A DNA stretch of 64,000 nucleotides from CAYPNP01 sp964412195 (GCA_964412195.1 CAYPNP010000007.1:62001-126000); one strand, 5' to 3'. Positions 34,044-43,510 are shown, counted from the first letter of the stretch. Numbers and translations: made by a program. Notes: generated from the letters alone by a model not told the origin.

Positions 34044-34685
34044 TCAGGCGCCGGTCCCGGCCGGCCGGGCGGGCCGGGCCGGTTTGGAAGCGGTCGCCTC
34101 CGGTTTATAGATGTACGTGGCCACGACGATGTCGGGGTTGATCTCCTTGTCGGGCCGGACATTCCACGCCCGGATCTCCAGGCGCTCGACGATCAGGAAC
34201 TTGGGCTGGCTCTCCAGGGCGGCGAGCATCTGGGCCAGCTTGTCGGGCGTGCATTTCAGGGACGCCCGCACCCGGATCTTGAGGAATCCCGCCATGAGGG
34301 GGTTCTTCTTGATGGTCTCGGTGTCGAAGCGTTCCGGCTTGGTGGAGGCGTCGATGCGGGTGACTGCGATCCCCTGCTGCTCCGCCAGAGTGTTGACCAG
34401 CCGGTGCAGCTCCGAGGTGACGACCGTGGGGTCGTCCCCTTCCAGCAGGAGCGATTGCAGCGAGTCTTCCGTGGTCTTCAAGTGGCTGAGAGCCTGCTGG
34501 AGATACTCTTTCTGGCGGATCGCCTCGGCCATGCGGACGAGCTCCGCCTCGCGGTCGGCCTTGTCCGTCTCGATCTCCCGGACGAGGTCAATCAGAGGCA
34601 GGACGCCGAAGTAGACGACCAGGATCACGAGCAGGACGGCCGCGCCGATCAGAATGACTTTCCGGTCCCGTTTCGTCAGTTTCAC
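34044..34685 (-). CDS. GspM/PilO-like assembly platform protein
   Basis: The 213-residue bitopic membrane protein has a short cytoplasmic start (VKLTKRDRK), a transmembrane helix at about 9-29, a coiled coil at about 35-70 and a ferredoxin-like periplasmic domain. This is the PilO/GspM architecture that pairs with GspL/PilN. It begins at GTG 34685, overlapping the upstream gspL stop by four bases. It should form a heterodimer with the gspL product in the inner membrane. Confidence 0.82.
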   Translation of the reverse strand: MKLTKRDRKVILIGAAVLLVILVVYFGVLPLIDLVREIETDKADREAELVRMAEAIRQKEYLQQALSHLKTTEDSLQSLLLEGDDPTVVTSELHRLVNTLAEQQGIAVTRIDASTKPERFDTETIKKNPLMAGFLKIRVRASLKCTPDKLAQMLAALESQPKFLIVERLEIRAWNVRPDKEINPDIVVATYIYKPEATASKPARPARPAGTGA

Positions 34686-36046
34686 TGCTGCGCCTCCAGC
34701 TGGATCTCGAAGCGGAAATGCTCGGCGCCTTCCTTGGTCTTCGTGATGGACCCCTGCAGGTTCAGGGCCTTGAAGAACCGGATCGCGCTCAGGCGGGTCT
34801 GCAGGTCGAGGACGGAATCGGTGTAGCCGCTGATCACCAGGTTGTCCCCGCGGACGTACTCGCTGAGGTAGGTGTTCGGCCCGGCCTTCTCGGTCAATTC
34901 CCGCAGGATCACCAGGTCCGACAATGGCTTCTGCAGGACGCCCTGGTAGGTCTCCAGCTCCCGGCGGGTGGCCGAGATGTTCCGGCGGAGCGACTGCACG
35001 GACCGGTACTCCTTCCCGATCTTCTGGATGTTCCGGTCCAGCATCTTGAGGTAGGAGTTCTCCTGGAAGAAGACCCGGGTGAGGGTCAGGCCCAGGAGGA
35101 TGATCAGCCCCGCGGCCAGGACGAAGGTCGGGATCAGGCTGATGGTGGACGACCGCTCCCGCCATTCCGCCGGGATCAGGTTGAACGACTTCCGCTTCAG
35201 GTCCAGGGACTGGAGGGCCACCGCCAGGGGTTTGAGGTTGTGGGTGATGCGGTCGGGGAAGGGGGAGAACTCCTTCGCATAGCGCACGAAGGAGTAGGAT
35301 TCGTCGAGGAGCTTTTCCTCCCAGTTGGCGTCGGACACATTCACGTAGATGTCGATCGAGGCATCCTCCGGCAGGCGCACCAGCGACGCGCAGCGCTCCA
35401 CCTCTTTGAGCACGTGGGGCATGTCCTTGTTGGATGGGTTGATCCAGGCCAGTTTGAAATAGCTGAACCTGCCCTCCTGGAAGACATAGACCGCGAAGTT
35501 GTTGAGGTCGAGGTCGGCGAGGAACAGGGGGGTCGCGGTGTCCAGCTTGGCCAGACCGATCATCCGTTCGAAGCCGAACGAGGTGAGGGTGACGGCCGCC
35601 GGCGGCAGCCCGATGGACCGCAGCAGGTCGATGATCCGCCGGATCTTCTCCCGCGGGACGATGTAGAGGTCCACCTCGAAGGTCTTGCCGTCAGCCCCCC
35701 GCTGGACCACCTTCTCGATGCTGAATTCATCCGGGTCGGAAGGGACGTAGTTCATCACCTGCAGCCGGATCACCTGCTCGAGGTTGTCTTCCGCCTCGGC
35801 CGGCAGGGAGAGGTGCCGGAAGGCGATCTGGTCGGGCGACAGCCCAACCACGACGTTCTCCGGCTTCAGCTTCAGCTTGGCGAGGAATTCCTCGACCTCG
35901 GACTTCAGGATGACCGGGTCCTTCTGGGAAATGCCGGAAAGGCTGAGGTTCCCGAGGAAGCTCATCTCGGTGACGCCGCGGGCGACCACCTCGATGTCCA
36001 GCTGGTCCTCCTGGTAGAGCACACCAATGGCTTTGCGCAGATACAT
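34682..36046 (-). CDS. gspL: GspL-like protein (PilM and PilN fused)
   Basis: A 454-residue protein with an actin-like cytoplasmic part (about 1-280), including VVARGVTEMSFLGNLSLSG, VVVGLSPDQIAFRHLSLP and PLFLADLDLNNFAVYVF. A transmembrane helix follows at about 315-337 (ISLIPTFVLAAGLIILLGL) and then a PilN-like periplasmic coiled coil and ferredoxin-type fold. This corresponds to GspL, which recruits the GspE ATPase. ATG 36046 sits 5 bp after the gspK stop. A longer frame reaches into gspK but lacks support. The downstream GspM-like gene overlaps it. Confidence 0.85.
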   Translation of the reverse strand: MYLRKAIGVLYQEDQLDIEVVARGVTEMSFLGNLSLSGISQKDPVILKSEVEEFLAKLKLKPENVVVGLSPDQIAFRHLSLPAEAEDNLEQVIRLQVMNYVPSDPDEFSIEKVVQRGADGKTFEVDLYIVPREKIRRIIDLLRSIGLPPAAVTLTSFGFERMIGLAKLDTATPLFLADLDLNNFAVYVFQEGRFSYFKLAWINPSNKDMPHVLKEVERCASLVRLPEDASIDIYVNVSDANWEEKLLDESYSFVRYAKEFSPFPDRITHNLKPLAVALQSLDLKRKSFNLIPAEWRERSSTISLIPTFVLAAGLIILLGLTLTRVFFQENSYLKMLDRNIQKIGKEYRSVQSLRRNISATRRELETYQGVLQKPLSDLVILRELTEKAGPNTYLSEYVRGDNLVISGYTDSVLDLQTRLSAIRFFKALNLQGSITKTKEGAEHFRFEIQLEAQQ

Positions 36047-36051
36047 GCTGG

Positions 36052-37104
36052 CTATTCCTGTTCCTGCAGGGTCTGGGAATCGTTTTCCTGCATGAAATAG
36101 TTCTCGTTCCAATACACGATCGAGTGTTTCAGGGGCAGGCGGGCGTTGAGCCGCACCACCGCGAAAATGGTCTTCCGAAGCTGGGAGTTCTTGAGCTGGG
36201 CCGTGGAAACCAGGGAGAAGAAGGACGACTGGACGGGCGGCCGGGTGATGATGGGCGCCTTGAGCATCTCCATGCCGGGCGCCTCCGGCACGCGCATGGA
36301 GAAGTCCTGGTTGTCCTTAAAGGGCTTCTCGGACCGCTGCTGGATGATGTCCCGGGCCATGTCCGGCGGGAAGCCGACCGCCAGCAGGACGTTGTAGGGC
36401 GCGGCGTTGATGTTGATGCCGGCGGAGGTGCCGTACACGGTCACGCACCGGTTCAGGCCGGGGACGTGCTGAATCGTGCCCGCCTCGTCCTGGAACGTGT
36501 GTCCGTAGAACAGCTTGGCGTCCACCCCCCGGACCAGGAGCAGCTCCTCGATGTTGTCCATGGAAGCGTTCTTGGAACGGTAGGGATTCTCCAGCCCCAG
36601 GTAGTAATCAGTCTCCGCGCCGTTGAGGTGGTAGTCCTCGTCCGGGTCGATCCAGTCCAGGATGGAGTCGGAAACGATGTCCGCCCGCTCCTCCTCCAGG
36701 CCGAGGTTAAGCAGCAGGCTGAGCAGCAGGTCCTTGTTGGCCCGGTTGACGTTGATCTTGCCGTCCTCGTCGGCGATCTCCACGTTTACGTCGCCGATGT
36801 CGGTGTGCAGGGTCACTTTCCCGAGGTCGATGTCCTTCGGTTCGAGCTCCGTCGCGGACGGGTCCTGCCCCCGGCCGGTAAGCCCCCCCTCCACCCGGTA
36901 CACGATCAGCTTGTAGATGGTCTCGTTGATGCCGGCCTGGGCCAGGTAATAGGCGCTGGTCAGCATCCGGGTGTTGCCGGCGGCATTGGCTTCCACCCGC
37001 ACCGACTTGGCGAAGCTGATGCACAGGATGCTCATGGCCAGGAGCATCCACAGGAGGATGATCAGGATGGAGCCGCGACGGCGATCACTGCGGGATCGGC
37101 ACAT
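36052..37104 (-). CDS. gspK: T2SS minor pseudopilin GspK
   Basis: The 350-residue minor pseudopilin has a prepilin-like start RRRGSILIILLWMLLAMSIL, with cleavage expected after the glycine. Large alpha domains follow, with KINVNRANKDLLLSLLLNLG, DSILDWIDPDEDY and the helix-hairpin-helix-like GININAAPYNVLLAVGFPP, all typical of GspK. GspK caps the pseudopilus tip with GspI and GspJ. It overlaps gspJ by 20 bp. The long internal insertion characteristic of GspK explains its greater length than other pseudopilins. Confidence 0.9.
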   Translation of the reverse strand: MCRSRSDRRRGSILIILLWMLLAMSILCISFAKSVRVEANAAGNTRMLTSAYYLAQAGINETIYKLIVYRVEGGLTGRGQDPSATELEPKDIDLGKVTLHTDIGDVNVEIADEDGKINVNRANKDLLLSLLLNLGLEEERADIVSDSILDWIDPDEDYHLNGAETDYYLGLENPYRSKNASMDNIEELLLVRGVDAKLFYGHTFQDEAGTIQHVPGLNRCVTVYGTSAGININAAPYNVLLAVGFPPDMARDIIQQRSEKPFKDNQDFSMRVPEAPGMEMLKAPIITRPPVQSSFFSLVSTAQLKNSQLRKTIFAVVRLNARLPLKHSIVYWNENYFMQENDSQTLQEQE

Positions 37105-37876
37105 TGCTCGCACCTCGGTTGGTGATCCGGCGCCGCATGGCGTTGCCGTGACTGTGGATCGGGACCGTGATCTCGCCCTCGAGGAACCGGGCCCGGCTGC
37201 CCGGCTGGAACCGGTACTGGATCCGGACCGCCTCGGGCAGATCGCCCATGGTCTCGACGTCCCAGTCGTCGAACCAGTCCTTTTCGATCTGATCCGCCGG
37301 GACCACCCCCTGCTGGGAGAGGTCCGCCCCGTAGAACCGGAAGGTCGCCCGGTCCAGCCCGTCCAGCAGGACGTAGCGGTAGATGTTTTCGGGGATGGCG
37401 TCGCTCTCCTCCTTCCCCATGGGATTGACGCCGGTGTACTGCTTCTCGTACTCCACCAGCGCGAAGCCCTCGCCGGCCTCCGACGGCTCCACGGCATAGG
37501 CGACGAAGCACAGGCCGGGGATGGCGTTGAGCCGCATGGAAAACAGGCTGACAAAGGCCATCCGCTCCCCGGATCCCACGAAGTAGGGCAGCTTGTCCAT
37601 GGTGGGGCGAAAGGTCGGCTGGTTGGGGTCCACCGGCTGCTCGTCCTCCTCCACCAGGGGCATGACGGGGTAGATCGATGCCACCTGACGCCGCATCAGC
37701 TCAAACACGCTCCGCTGCTGCTCGCCCGCCTGGATGCTCTCGTGCCCCCGGCGCCAGGTCCGGGTGGTCATGGCGAAGCCGGAATAGAGGACCGTCGCGA
37801 TGATGGCGAAGATCGTGATCGCCACCAGGACCTCCAGCAGGGAGAAGCCGCGAGTGCCGCGGGGATTATTGCGCAA
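37085..37876 (-). CDS. gspJ: T2SS minor pseudopilin GspJ
   Basis: 263 residues with the prepilin leader MRNNPRGTRG followed by FSLLEVLVAITIFAIIATV, with cleavage between Gly and Phe and conserved Glu at +5. The body is the larger beta-rich pseudopilin domain. Translation appears to start at TTG 37876, because GGAGG lies about six bases upstream and no ATG is nearby. It overlaps gspI by 11 bp and gspK by 20 bp. With GspI and GspK it forms the pseudopilus tip. Confidence 0.86.
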   Translation of the reverse strand: MRNNPRGTRGFSLLEVLVAITIFAIIATVLYSGFAMTTRTWRRGHESIQAGEQQRSVFELMRRQVASIYPVMPLVEEDEQPVDPNQPTFRPTMDKLPYFVGSGERMAFVSLFSMRLNAIPGLCFVAYAVEPSEAGEGFALVEYEKQYTGVNPMGKEESDAIPENIYRYVLLDGLDRATFRFYGADLSQQGVVPADQIEKDWFDDWDVETMGDLPEAVRIQYRFQPGSRARFLEGEITVPIHSHGNAMRRRITNRGASNVPIPQ

Positions 37877-38396
37877 TGGGACCTCCTCCGCCGAGGTAGC
37901 CCCGCTCCCCGACCTGGGGCTTGGGCACCAGCTTGCTGGTGAAGAGCTTGATCTGCCGGTCCCGCCCCTCGAAATTGTAATGCACCGTCAGCCGGATGTA
38001 GAGGAGACGTGTGGTGAGCCGCGACTTGTCCACGGCCAGGTCGTCCACCTCGTGGGTCTCAAGGGCGGCCCGCCAGCTGAAATTCTCGTCCCAGGCGCCT
38101 TCCAGGACGCCGTCGTCGATCACCTGGTCGTCGATCAGCAGCTCGTTCATCTTGTTCTGGGCCAGCTGCATGGCAACCTGGTAGACGTCGATCCGGCGGA
38201 TGTTCCGCAGGGACTGCGAGAACGCCTGCAGGATGGCCCCGAACGCGATCCCCACCAGCACGACGGCGATGACCACCTCCAGCAATGTGAATCCGGCATC
38301 GGAGTGGCGCCGTGGGCGGCAGGATCCGCCACGGCTCCGAACTCCGTTTGCCTGCACCGCCGCTCCAAAGCCGGATTCACTTCTGGAAGATCTCAT
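37866..38396 (-). CDS. gspI: T2SS minor pseudopilin GspI
   Basis: 176 residues. The leader is unusually long (about 34 residues, Arg/Ser-rich) before the cleavage motif AGFTLLEVVIAVVLVGIAFG. The frame has internal GTG codons, so a shorter start closer to the cleavage site is possible, but ATG 38396 is kept. The body includes NIRRIDVYQVAMQLAQNKMNE, the GspI-type helix and loop pattern. Overlaps gspH by 20 bp. Confidence 0.85.
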   Translation of the reverse strand: MRSSRSESGFGAAVQANGVRSRGGSCRPRRHSDAGFTLLEVVIAVVLVGIAFGAILQAFSQSLRNIRRIDVYQVAMQLAQNKMNELLIDDQVIDDGVLEGAWDENFSWRAALETHEVDDLAVDKSRLTTRLLYIRLTVHYNFEGRDRQIKLFTSKLVPKPQVGERGYLGGGGPIAQ

Positions 38397-38874
38397 CTTC
38401 GAAACCCTTCTCGCCGGGCCCGTAAATCCGGGTGTTGCCGGTGAGGATGTCGGTCTTGAGGCGCAGCTGCCGGCCCGCCTCGTTGCGCAGGACCAGGGCG
38501 ATGCCGGTGCTGCGGCCGTCGGGGTAAAACCAGACCACGGCCCGGTCGTCCTGCACTTCCTGGCCGTCCAGGATCAGCCTCTGGAAGGACACCTTCTCCC
38601 AGAGCTGGTAGTGCTTGAGGGTCTTGCCGGACCGGTCGAACATGGTCAGGTCGGCCTCCTGGCGGCGCAGGACCACCGAGATCACCTCCTGCTCGCCCAT
38701 GGATTTCTCGCGGGCGTACTTGAGCAGGGAGGCCAGGTCGCGCACCGATGCGTCCATGCGCGCCTTGTCCACCGTGGTCTTGAGCGACGGGTAGACGAGC
38801 AGCCCGGTGATGGCCAGGAGGACCAGCACCACCGTGATCTCGAAGAGGGTGAATCCGCCGCTCGACCGACGCAT
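38377..38874 (-). CDS. gspH: T2SS minor pseudopilin GspH
   Basis: 165 residues with a short leader MRRSSGG and the pilin helix FTLFEITVVLVLLAITGLLV. A region with SVRDLASLLKYAREKSMGEQ matches the GspH/FimT family. A beta-rich domain with DGRSTGIALVLRNEAGRQL follows. It sits 3 bp after the gspG stop. It joins the pseudopilus below the tip complex. Confidence 0.88.
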   Translation of the reverse strand: MRRSSGGFTLFEITVVLVLLAITGLLVYPSLKTTVDKARMDASVRDLASLLKYAREKSMGEQEVISVVLRRQEADLTMFDRSGKTLKHYQLWEKVSFQRLILDGQEVQDDRAVVWFYPDGRSTGIALVLRNEAGRQLRLKTDILTGNTRIYGPGEKGFEDEIFQK

Positions 38875-38877
38875 GGC

Positions 38878-39315
38878 TCAATTCCAGTTGGTCAGATCGT
38901 CCGCCGTCCCGTCCTGCCCGTCGGGGCCCTTCGAGTACAGGTCGAACTCGTTGCCGTGCCCGCCGGGGCAGACGTAGACATAGTCGCGCTGCCAGGGATC
39001 CCGCGGGATCTGCTTCTTGTTCAGGTAGGGGCCGGCCCAGAGATCCGACCCGTCGGTGTTCTCCACCAGCGCCCGGAGGCCTTCCTCCGTCGTCGGCAGC
39101 CGGCCCATGTCGGTGTTGTAGGACATGATGGCCGCTTCCAGCTGCTGGATCTGGGCCTTGCAGGCCACGATCTGGCCTCGTTTCAGGCGGCTCCACACGC
39201 TCGGGCCTACGATGCCGATAATCAGGCCCAGGATGATGAGCACCACCATGAGCTCGATCAGGCTGAAGCCCCGCTCGGACCGGCGCGGGCGTTCCAGTTT
39301 GCTTCTGTCCTGCAT
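38878..39315 (-). CDS. gspG: T2SS major pseudopilin GspG
   Basis: 145 residues. The leader ends SERG and is followed by FSLIELMVVLIILGLIIGIV with Glu at +5. The mature domain has QIQQLEAAIMSYNTDMGRLP, TTEEGLRALVENT, and a C-terminal loop GPDGQDGTADDLTNWN that binds calcium in GspG proteins. It forms the pseudopilus shaft. A GGAG ribosome site precedes the ATG. Genes on both sides encode GspF and GspH. Confidence 0.94.
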   Translation of the reverse strand: MQDRSKLERPRRSERGFSLIELMVVLIILGLIIGIVGPSVWSRLKRGQIVACKAQIQQLEAAIMSYNTDMGRLPTTEEGLRALVENTDGSDLWAGPYLNKKQIPRDPWQRDYVYVCPGGHGNEFDLYSKGPDGQDGTADDLTNWN

Positions 39316-39329
39316 ATCTCCTATCGCTC

Positions 39330-40559
39330 CTATTGCGGAATGTCGCTGATGCTGAAGATGGAAAACACCATGCTGATGACGATGGCGCCGACCACCACGC
39401 CCATCAGCAGGATCATCATCGGCTCGAACAGGCTGATCAGCCGCTTGATCTCGACCCGCACGTCCGCCTCGAACACGTCGGCCGCCTGCAGCAGCATGCC
39501 CGGCAGGTTGCCGGTCTCCTCCCCGACCTCCAGCAGGTGGAGGGACAGGGGCGGGAAGACGCCGGCCTTCTTCATCGGCGCCACCAGGCCCTCGCCCTTC
39601 TTGACGCCGTTCTTGATCGGCTCGATGGTGCCGGCGATGATCTGGTTGCCGATCACCTCCTTCACCAGCGACAGGGCGTTGACCAGCGGCACGGCGCTCT
39701 GGAGCAGCGTGCCCAGCGTCCGGTTGAACCGCGCCACCTCCACCAGGCTGACCAGCCGGCCGAAGAGGGGCAGGCCCAGGACCTTCCGGTCCCAGAGCAA
39801 CCGGCCCTGGGGCGAGGTGCGCCAGCGCTGGAAGAGGTAGGTCCCCAGGGCGATGAGGCCGAAGATGGCCCACCACCAGGAGGTGAAGAAGCCGCTGATG
39901 CCCATCAGGATCTGCATCGGCAGCGGGATGGGCGACTTCGAGCTTTCGAAGATCTGGGAGAATTTCGGGATCACGAACAGGATCATCACCAGCACGGAGG
40001 CGATCATCATGAACAGGACCACGGCCGGGTAGATCAGAGAGGAGATCAGGTAGCTGCGCATCTCGGAGGTGCGCTCGAGATAGGCGGTGATGTCCTCCAG
40101 CACCTGGGGCACGACGCCGCCCATCTCGCCCGCCCGGATCATGTTGATGTAGACCTTGGGGAAGACCTGGGGGTACTCTCCCATGGCGTCGGCCAGCGAC
40201 TTGCCGCCCTTGATCTTGCCGATGACGTCGTGGATGATTTCCCGGAAGCCCTCGCGGCCGGCCAGTTCCTCCAGGATCATGAGGCTGCGGTCCAGCGGCA
40301 GGCCGGCCTTCAGGAGCGTCTTCAGCTCCTGGGTGAAGAGCAGCAGGTCGCGGCTGCCGATGCGCTTGCCCCGCTCCCCACGCTTCGTCAGCGGGAAGGA
40401 GAAGATGGAACGCGCGCCGTTCGAGCCGGCGGTGATCCGCAGCGGCAGGTAGCCCAGGTCCTGGAGCTTGATGAGCACGGCCCGCTCGGTCTCGGCCTCG
40501 ATCTGGCCCTCGACGATCTTGCCCTCGCGGTTGGCGGCTTTGTATGCGAATGCGGTCAT
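39330..40559 (-). CDS. gspF: T2SS inner-membrane platform protein GspF
   Basis: 409 residues with two T2SSF domains and three transmembrane helices (about 170-193, 220-243, 375-400). Signatures are FTQELKTLLKAGLPLDRSL and the conserved MIRAGEMGGVVPQVLEDI. The second domain repeats this as LLEVGEETGNLPGMLLQAA. It anchors the assembly platform and contacts the GspE ATPase. It lies 19 bp after gspE and 14 bp before gspG. Confidence 0.94.
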   Translation of the reverse strand: MTAFAYKAANREGKIVEGQIEAETERAVLIKLQDLGYLPLRITAGSNGARSIFSFPLTKRGERGKRIGSRDLLLFTQELKTLLKAGLPLDRSLMILEELAGREGFREIIHDVIGKIKGGKSLADAMGEYPQVFPKVYINMIRAGEMGGVVPQVLEDITAYLERTSEMRSYLISSLIYPAVVLFMMIASVLVMILFVIPKFSQIFESSKSPIPLPMQILMGISGFFTSWWWAIFGLIALGTYLFQRWRTSPQGRLLWDRKVLGLPLFGRLVSLVEVARFNRTLGTLLQSAVPLVNALSLVKEVIGNQIIAGTIEPIKNGVKKGEGLVAPMKKAGVFPPLSLHLLEVGEETGNLPGMLLQAADVFEADVRVEIKRLISLFEPMMILLMGVVVGAIVISMVFSIFSISDIPQ

Positions 40560-40578
40560 GGTCGCCTCGTCCGGGGGA

Positions 40579-42312
40579 TCACACGTCCTGGGTGACGCGC
40601 AGAACTTCGGCCAGGGTGGTCCAGCCCTTGCGCACCTTGAGGAAGCCGTCTTCCTGGAGGGTGCGCATTCCCTGCTCGATGGCCATCTTGCGGATCTGCG
40701 AGGCCGGGGCGTTGCTGATGGTCAGGTGCTTGACCTCCTCGGTCATGGGCATCAGCTCGAAGATGCCGATGCGGCCGCGGTAGCCGGTGTTGGCGCAGGC
40801 GGGGCAGCCCTTGCCCTGGTAGAACAGCGTGTCGGGCTGGAAGCCGAACTGTTTCAGGATGGCCGGCTCGGGCCGGACCGGCTCGCGGCACTGCTCACAG
40901 ATCACCCGCACCAGGCGCTGGGCCAGGATGCCCAGGATGGACGAGGCCAGCAGGTAGTCCTCCGCCCCCATGTCGATGAGGCGGCTGATGGCGCTGGGGG
41001 CGTCGTTGGTGTGCAGGGTGGAGAAGACTAGGTGGCCGGTGAGGGCCGCGCGGATGGCGATCTCGGCCGTCTCCAGGTCGCGGATCTCGCCGACCATGAT
41101 CACGTCGGGGTCCTGGCGGACGATGTGCCGCAGCCCGCTGGCGAAGGTGAGCCCGATCTGCGGGTTGACGTGGATCTGGTTCACGCCCTCGATCTGGTAC
41201 TCCACCGGGTCCTCGATGGTGATGATCTTTTTGTCCGGCAGGTTGATCCGGCGCAGGGCGCCGTAGAGGGTGGTGGACTTGCCGCTGCCCGTCGGGCCGG
41301 TGACCAGGTACATGCCGTAGGGCCGGCGGATCAGCTTGTTGACCTCGTGCAGGGTGTCGGGAAGGAAGCCCAGCTTGGACAGGTCGAAGCTCTGGGTGGA
41401 GCCCTTGTCCAGGATGCGCAGCACCACGCTCTCACCGAAGAGCGTCGGCAGCGTGGAGACGCGCAGGTCGATCTCCTTGCCCAGCACGCGCAGCTTGATC
41501 CGGCCGTCCTGCGGCAGCCGACGCTCGGCGATGTTGAGCTTGGCCATCAGCTTGATGCGCGAGATGATGGCCGCCTTGAGGTTCTTCGGCGGCGACTCGA
41601 TGTCGTGCAGGATCCCGTCGATGCGGAATCGGACCTTGAACTCCTTCTCGAACGGCTCGATGTGGATGTCGCTGGCCTGGCTCTCGACGGCCTTCTGCAG
41701 GAAGAGGTTGACCAGCCGGATGACGGGGGCCTCGGAGGCCAGGTCCTTGAGGTGCTCGATGTCCTCGACGTCCTCGATCCCCTCCATGCCCTCCTCGCCG
41801 ATGCCCTCGATGATCCGCTCCATGTCCGAGGAGGCCGCGCCGTACAGCCGGTCGATCAGGTCCATGATCTCGACCTCGGGCGCGAGGTAGGTCTTGATCT
41901 CGTGCTGGGTGAGCTGCCGGATCGTGTTGACCAGGGCGTAGTCGTTGGGGTAGACGCAGGCGATGGACAGGAGCCCGTTGTCGAAGTGGATGGGCAGGAA
42001 GCGGTTGTACTTCAGGAAATTCAGGCTGAAGGTGTTCTCGATCACCGGGACGGGAGGCACCATCTCGGGGGCCATCAGGGGGATCTCCAGCTGCAGGCTC
42101 AGCTCCTGCAGGAGGTCTTTCTCGGAGATGTAGCCCAGCTCCACAAGGATCTTGCCGACCTTCTCGCCGGAGTCCTTCTGGAAATTGAGCGCCGTCTTCA
42201 GCTCGTCCGGCTCGATCAGCGTCTTCTCGGTCAGGATCTCGCCGATCTTCTTCTTCTGCTTGATGTCCGCCAGTTTAATACTCAAGGTAGCTGACCCTCT
42301 TCTTGAAGTCAT
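40579..42312 (-). CDS. gspE: T2SS assembly ATPase GspE
   Basis: 577 residues. The N-terminal MshEN-like domain has KKIGEILTEKTLIEPDELKT. The ATPase core has Walker A GPTGSGKST, an Asp box, Walker B-like DPDVIMVGEIRD and His box TGHLVFSTLHTNDA. A C-terminal four-cysteine zinc motif is formed by CEQC and GCPACANTGYRGR. It powers pseudopilus extension. The start is uncertain: ATG 42312 overlaps the upstream gene by 38 bp; a TTG at 42285 with GAGGG upstream would give an 11-bp overlap. Confidence 0.93.
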   Translation of the reverse strand: MTSRRGSATLSIKLADIKQKKKIGEILTEKTLIEPDELKTALNFQKDSGEKVGKILVELGYISEKDLLQELSLQLEIPLMAPEMVPPVPVIENTFSLNFLKYNRFLPIHFDNGLLSIACVYPNDYALVNTIRQLTQHEIKTYLAPEVEIMDLIDRLYGAASSDMERIIEGIGEEGMEGIEDVEDIEHLKDLASEAPVIRLVNLFLQKAVESQASDIHIEPFEKEFKVRFRIDGILHDIESPPKNLKAAIISRIKLMAKLNIAERRLPQDGRIKLRVLGKEIDLRVSTLPTLFGESVVLRILDKGSTQSFDLSKLGFLPDTLHEVNKLIRRPYGMYLVTGPTGSGKSTTLYGALRRINLPDKKIITIEDPVEYQIEGVNQIHVNPQIGLTFASGLRHIVRQDPDVIMVGEIRDLETAEIAIRAALTGHLVFSTLHTNDAPSAISRLIDMGAEDYLLASSILGILAQRLVRVICEQCREPVRPEPAILKQFGFQPDTLFYQGKGCPACANTGYRGRIGIFELMPMTEEVKHLTISNAPASQIRKMAIEQGMRTLQEDGFLKVRKGWTTLAEVLRVTQDV

Positions 42313-42850
42313 CGAAGGAGATCTTCTCCCGCTGGTACTGCTCCACGTCGGCCCGGGTAATGGTGAGGATCATGATGCGGTTGGTCTGGAGGTTGGGATC
42401 CACGGAGCGCTTCAGCACGTGGGCAATTATACTGATTTTGGAATCGCCGGGCAATTGCTTGAGGGTGGCCCCGTACTGGCCCAGGATCTCGACCAGGCAC
42501 TTCCGGACGTCGGCCATGCTCCGGGCCAGGCTCGAATCGTCGCCGGAGGGCTGGGGCTTCTGCGGCGTCGACTTGGGGAAGAGGATCAGGCTCCGGTTCA
42601 GGTTGAGGGTGAAGCTGAAGGTGATGCCGTAGCCGTCCAGGTAGGTCCCCCGGGGCTTCTCGGCGATGAAGAGGGGATTGGGCACGGCCTGCCCGAGGGC
42701 GGTGAGGACGATGGTCTCGAACAGCTCGCACTCCTTCTTCAGCTGCTGGAGATCGGGCTTCTTGCCGTTGTCGGCGGCCGGGAGGGCGAGGGCGAGGGCG
42801 GCCAGGGCGGCCAGGGCCAGGGCGGGACGGAGGGCTCGGACGCGCATCAT
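42275..42850 (-). CDS. Secreted hypothetical protein in the T2SS operon
   Basis: 191 residues with an Ala/Leu-rich signal peptide (about 1-26, ending PAA). No family recognised. The mature part has a central FSFTLNLNRSLILFP strand and a C-terminal helical part (DVEQYQREKISFDDFKKRV). It lies between anti-sigma and gspE genes with 9-bp and overlapping junctions, so it is co-expressed with secretion. A role in T2SS assembly or as a sensor partner of the anti-sigma factor is possible but unproven. Confidence 0.7.
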   Translation of the reverse strand: MMRVRALRPALALAALAALALALPAADNGKKPDLQQLKKECELFETIVLTALGQAVPNPLFIAEKPRGTYLDGYGITFSFTLNLNRSLILFPKSTPQKPQPSGDDSSLARSMADVRKCLVEILGQYGATLKQLPGDSKISIIAHVLKRSVDPNLQTNRIMILTITRADVEQYQREKISFDDFKKRVSYLEY

Positions 42851-42859
42851 GCCCCCCCC

Positions 42860-43501
42860 TCACTTGGCGCCGGCAGGGACGCGGTAGTCCGCCTGGCGGA
42901 TGGACATTTCCAGAAGCTGGTTGTTCTTCTCGAGCTGGTCCATGTAGATTTCCTTGATCAGGTCGAACCCCTGCTGGATCGACTGGCGGTCCTTGGTCCG
43001 GTCGTCCTCCAGCCGGTAGTAGACGTTCTGGAGCATGTCCAGGGTCCGCTGGGCCTGCCGCTGCTCGCTGTCGGCGATCATCCGGTCCACCTTGCTCAGG
43101 ACCGCGTCATCGGCCGGGGTGGCATTGCCGCCGGAGGGTCCGCCCAGCCGGAAAACCAGCCCCTGGGCGCCGTACTGGAGCGAGACCGGCACGAACGCGA
43201 CGAACACCCCGATCACGACGAGGACCAAAGCGGCCGCGGCGGCGGGCACCCAGACCCGGTCGGGCAGGGAGCGGAACCGGCCGGCCGCCGGCCTGGGCGG
43301 CCGGACCGGCAGCGGGGGGAGGGATGCCGCCTCGCCGTCGCCCCAGGCGCCCAGGAACCGGCGGGTGACGCCCAGGTCGGCGACCGCGGCGCGGCACCGG
43401 CCGCAGCCGGCCAAGTGGCCCTCCACGGCCGTCCGGGCGTCCGCTTCCAATTCATCGTAGATGAAATCCAGCAGGTGATTTTCGATCTCTTGACAGTTCA
43501 T
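42860..43501 (-). CDS. Anti-sigma factor (zinc-finger, single-pass membrane)
   Basis: 213 residues with an N-terminal zf-HC2 domain: MNCQEIENHLLDFIYDELEA and HLAGCGRCRAAV, giving the H-x3-C-x2-C zinc motif. A transmembrane helix at about 85-110 follows a Pro-rich linker, then a periplasmic coiled region (SKVDRMIADSEQRQAQ, LEKNNQLLEMSIRQA). It should restrain the sigma factor encoded 9 bp upstream. The pair heads the T2SS operon, suggesting that the secretion genes are under control of this envelope-sensing switch. Confidence 0.87.
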   Translation of the reverse strand: MNCQEIENHLLDFIYDELEADARTAVEGHLAGCGRCRAAVADLGVTRRFLGAWGDGEAASLPPLPVRPPRPAAGRFRSLPDRVWVPAAAAALVLVVIGVFVAFVPVSLQYGAQGLVFRLGGPSGGNATPADDAVLSKVDRMIADSEQRQAQRTLDMLQNVYYRLEDDRTKDRQSIQQGFDLIKEIYMDQLEKNNQLLEMSIRQADYRVPAGAK

Positions 43502-43510
43502 ATGCCGACC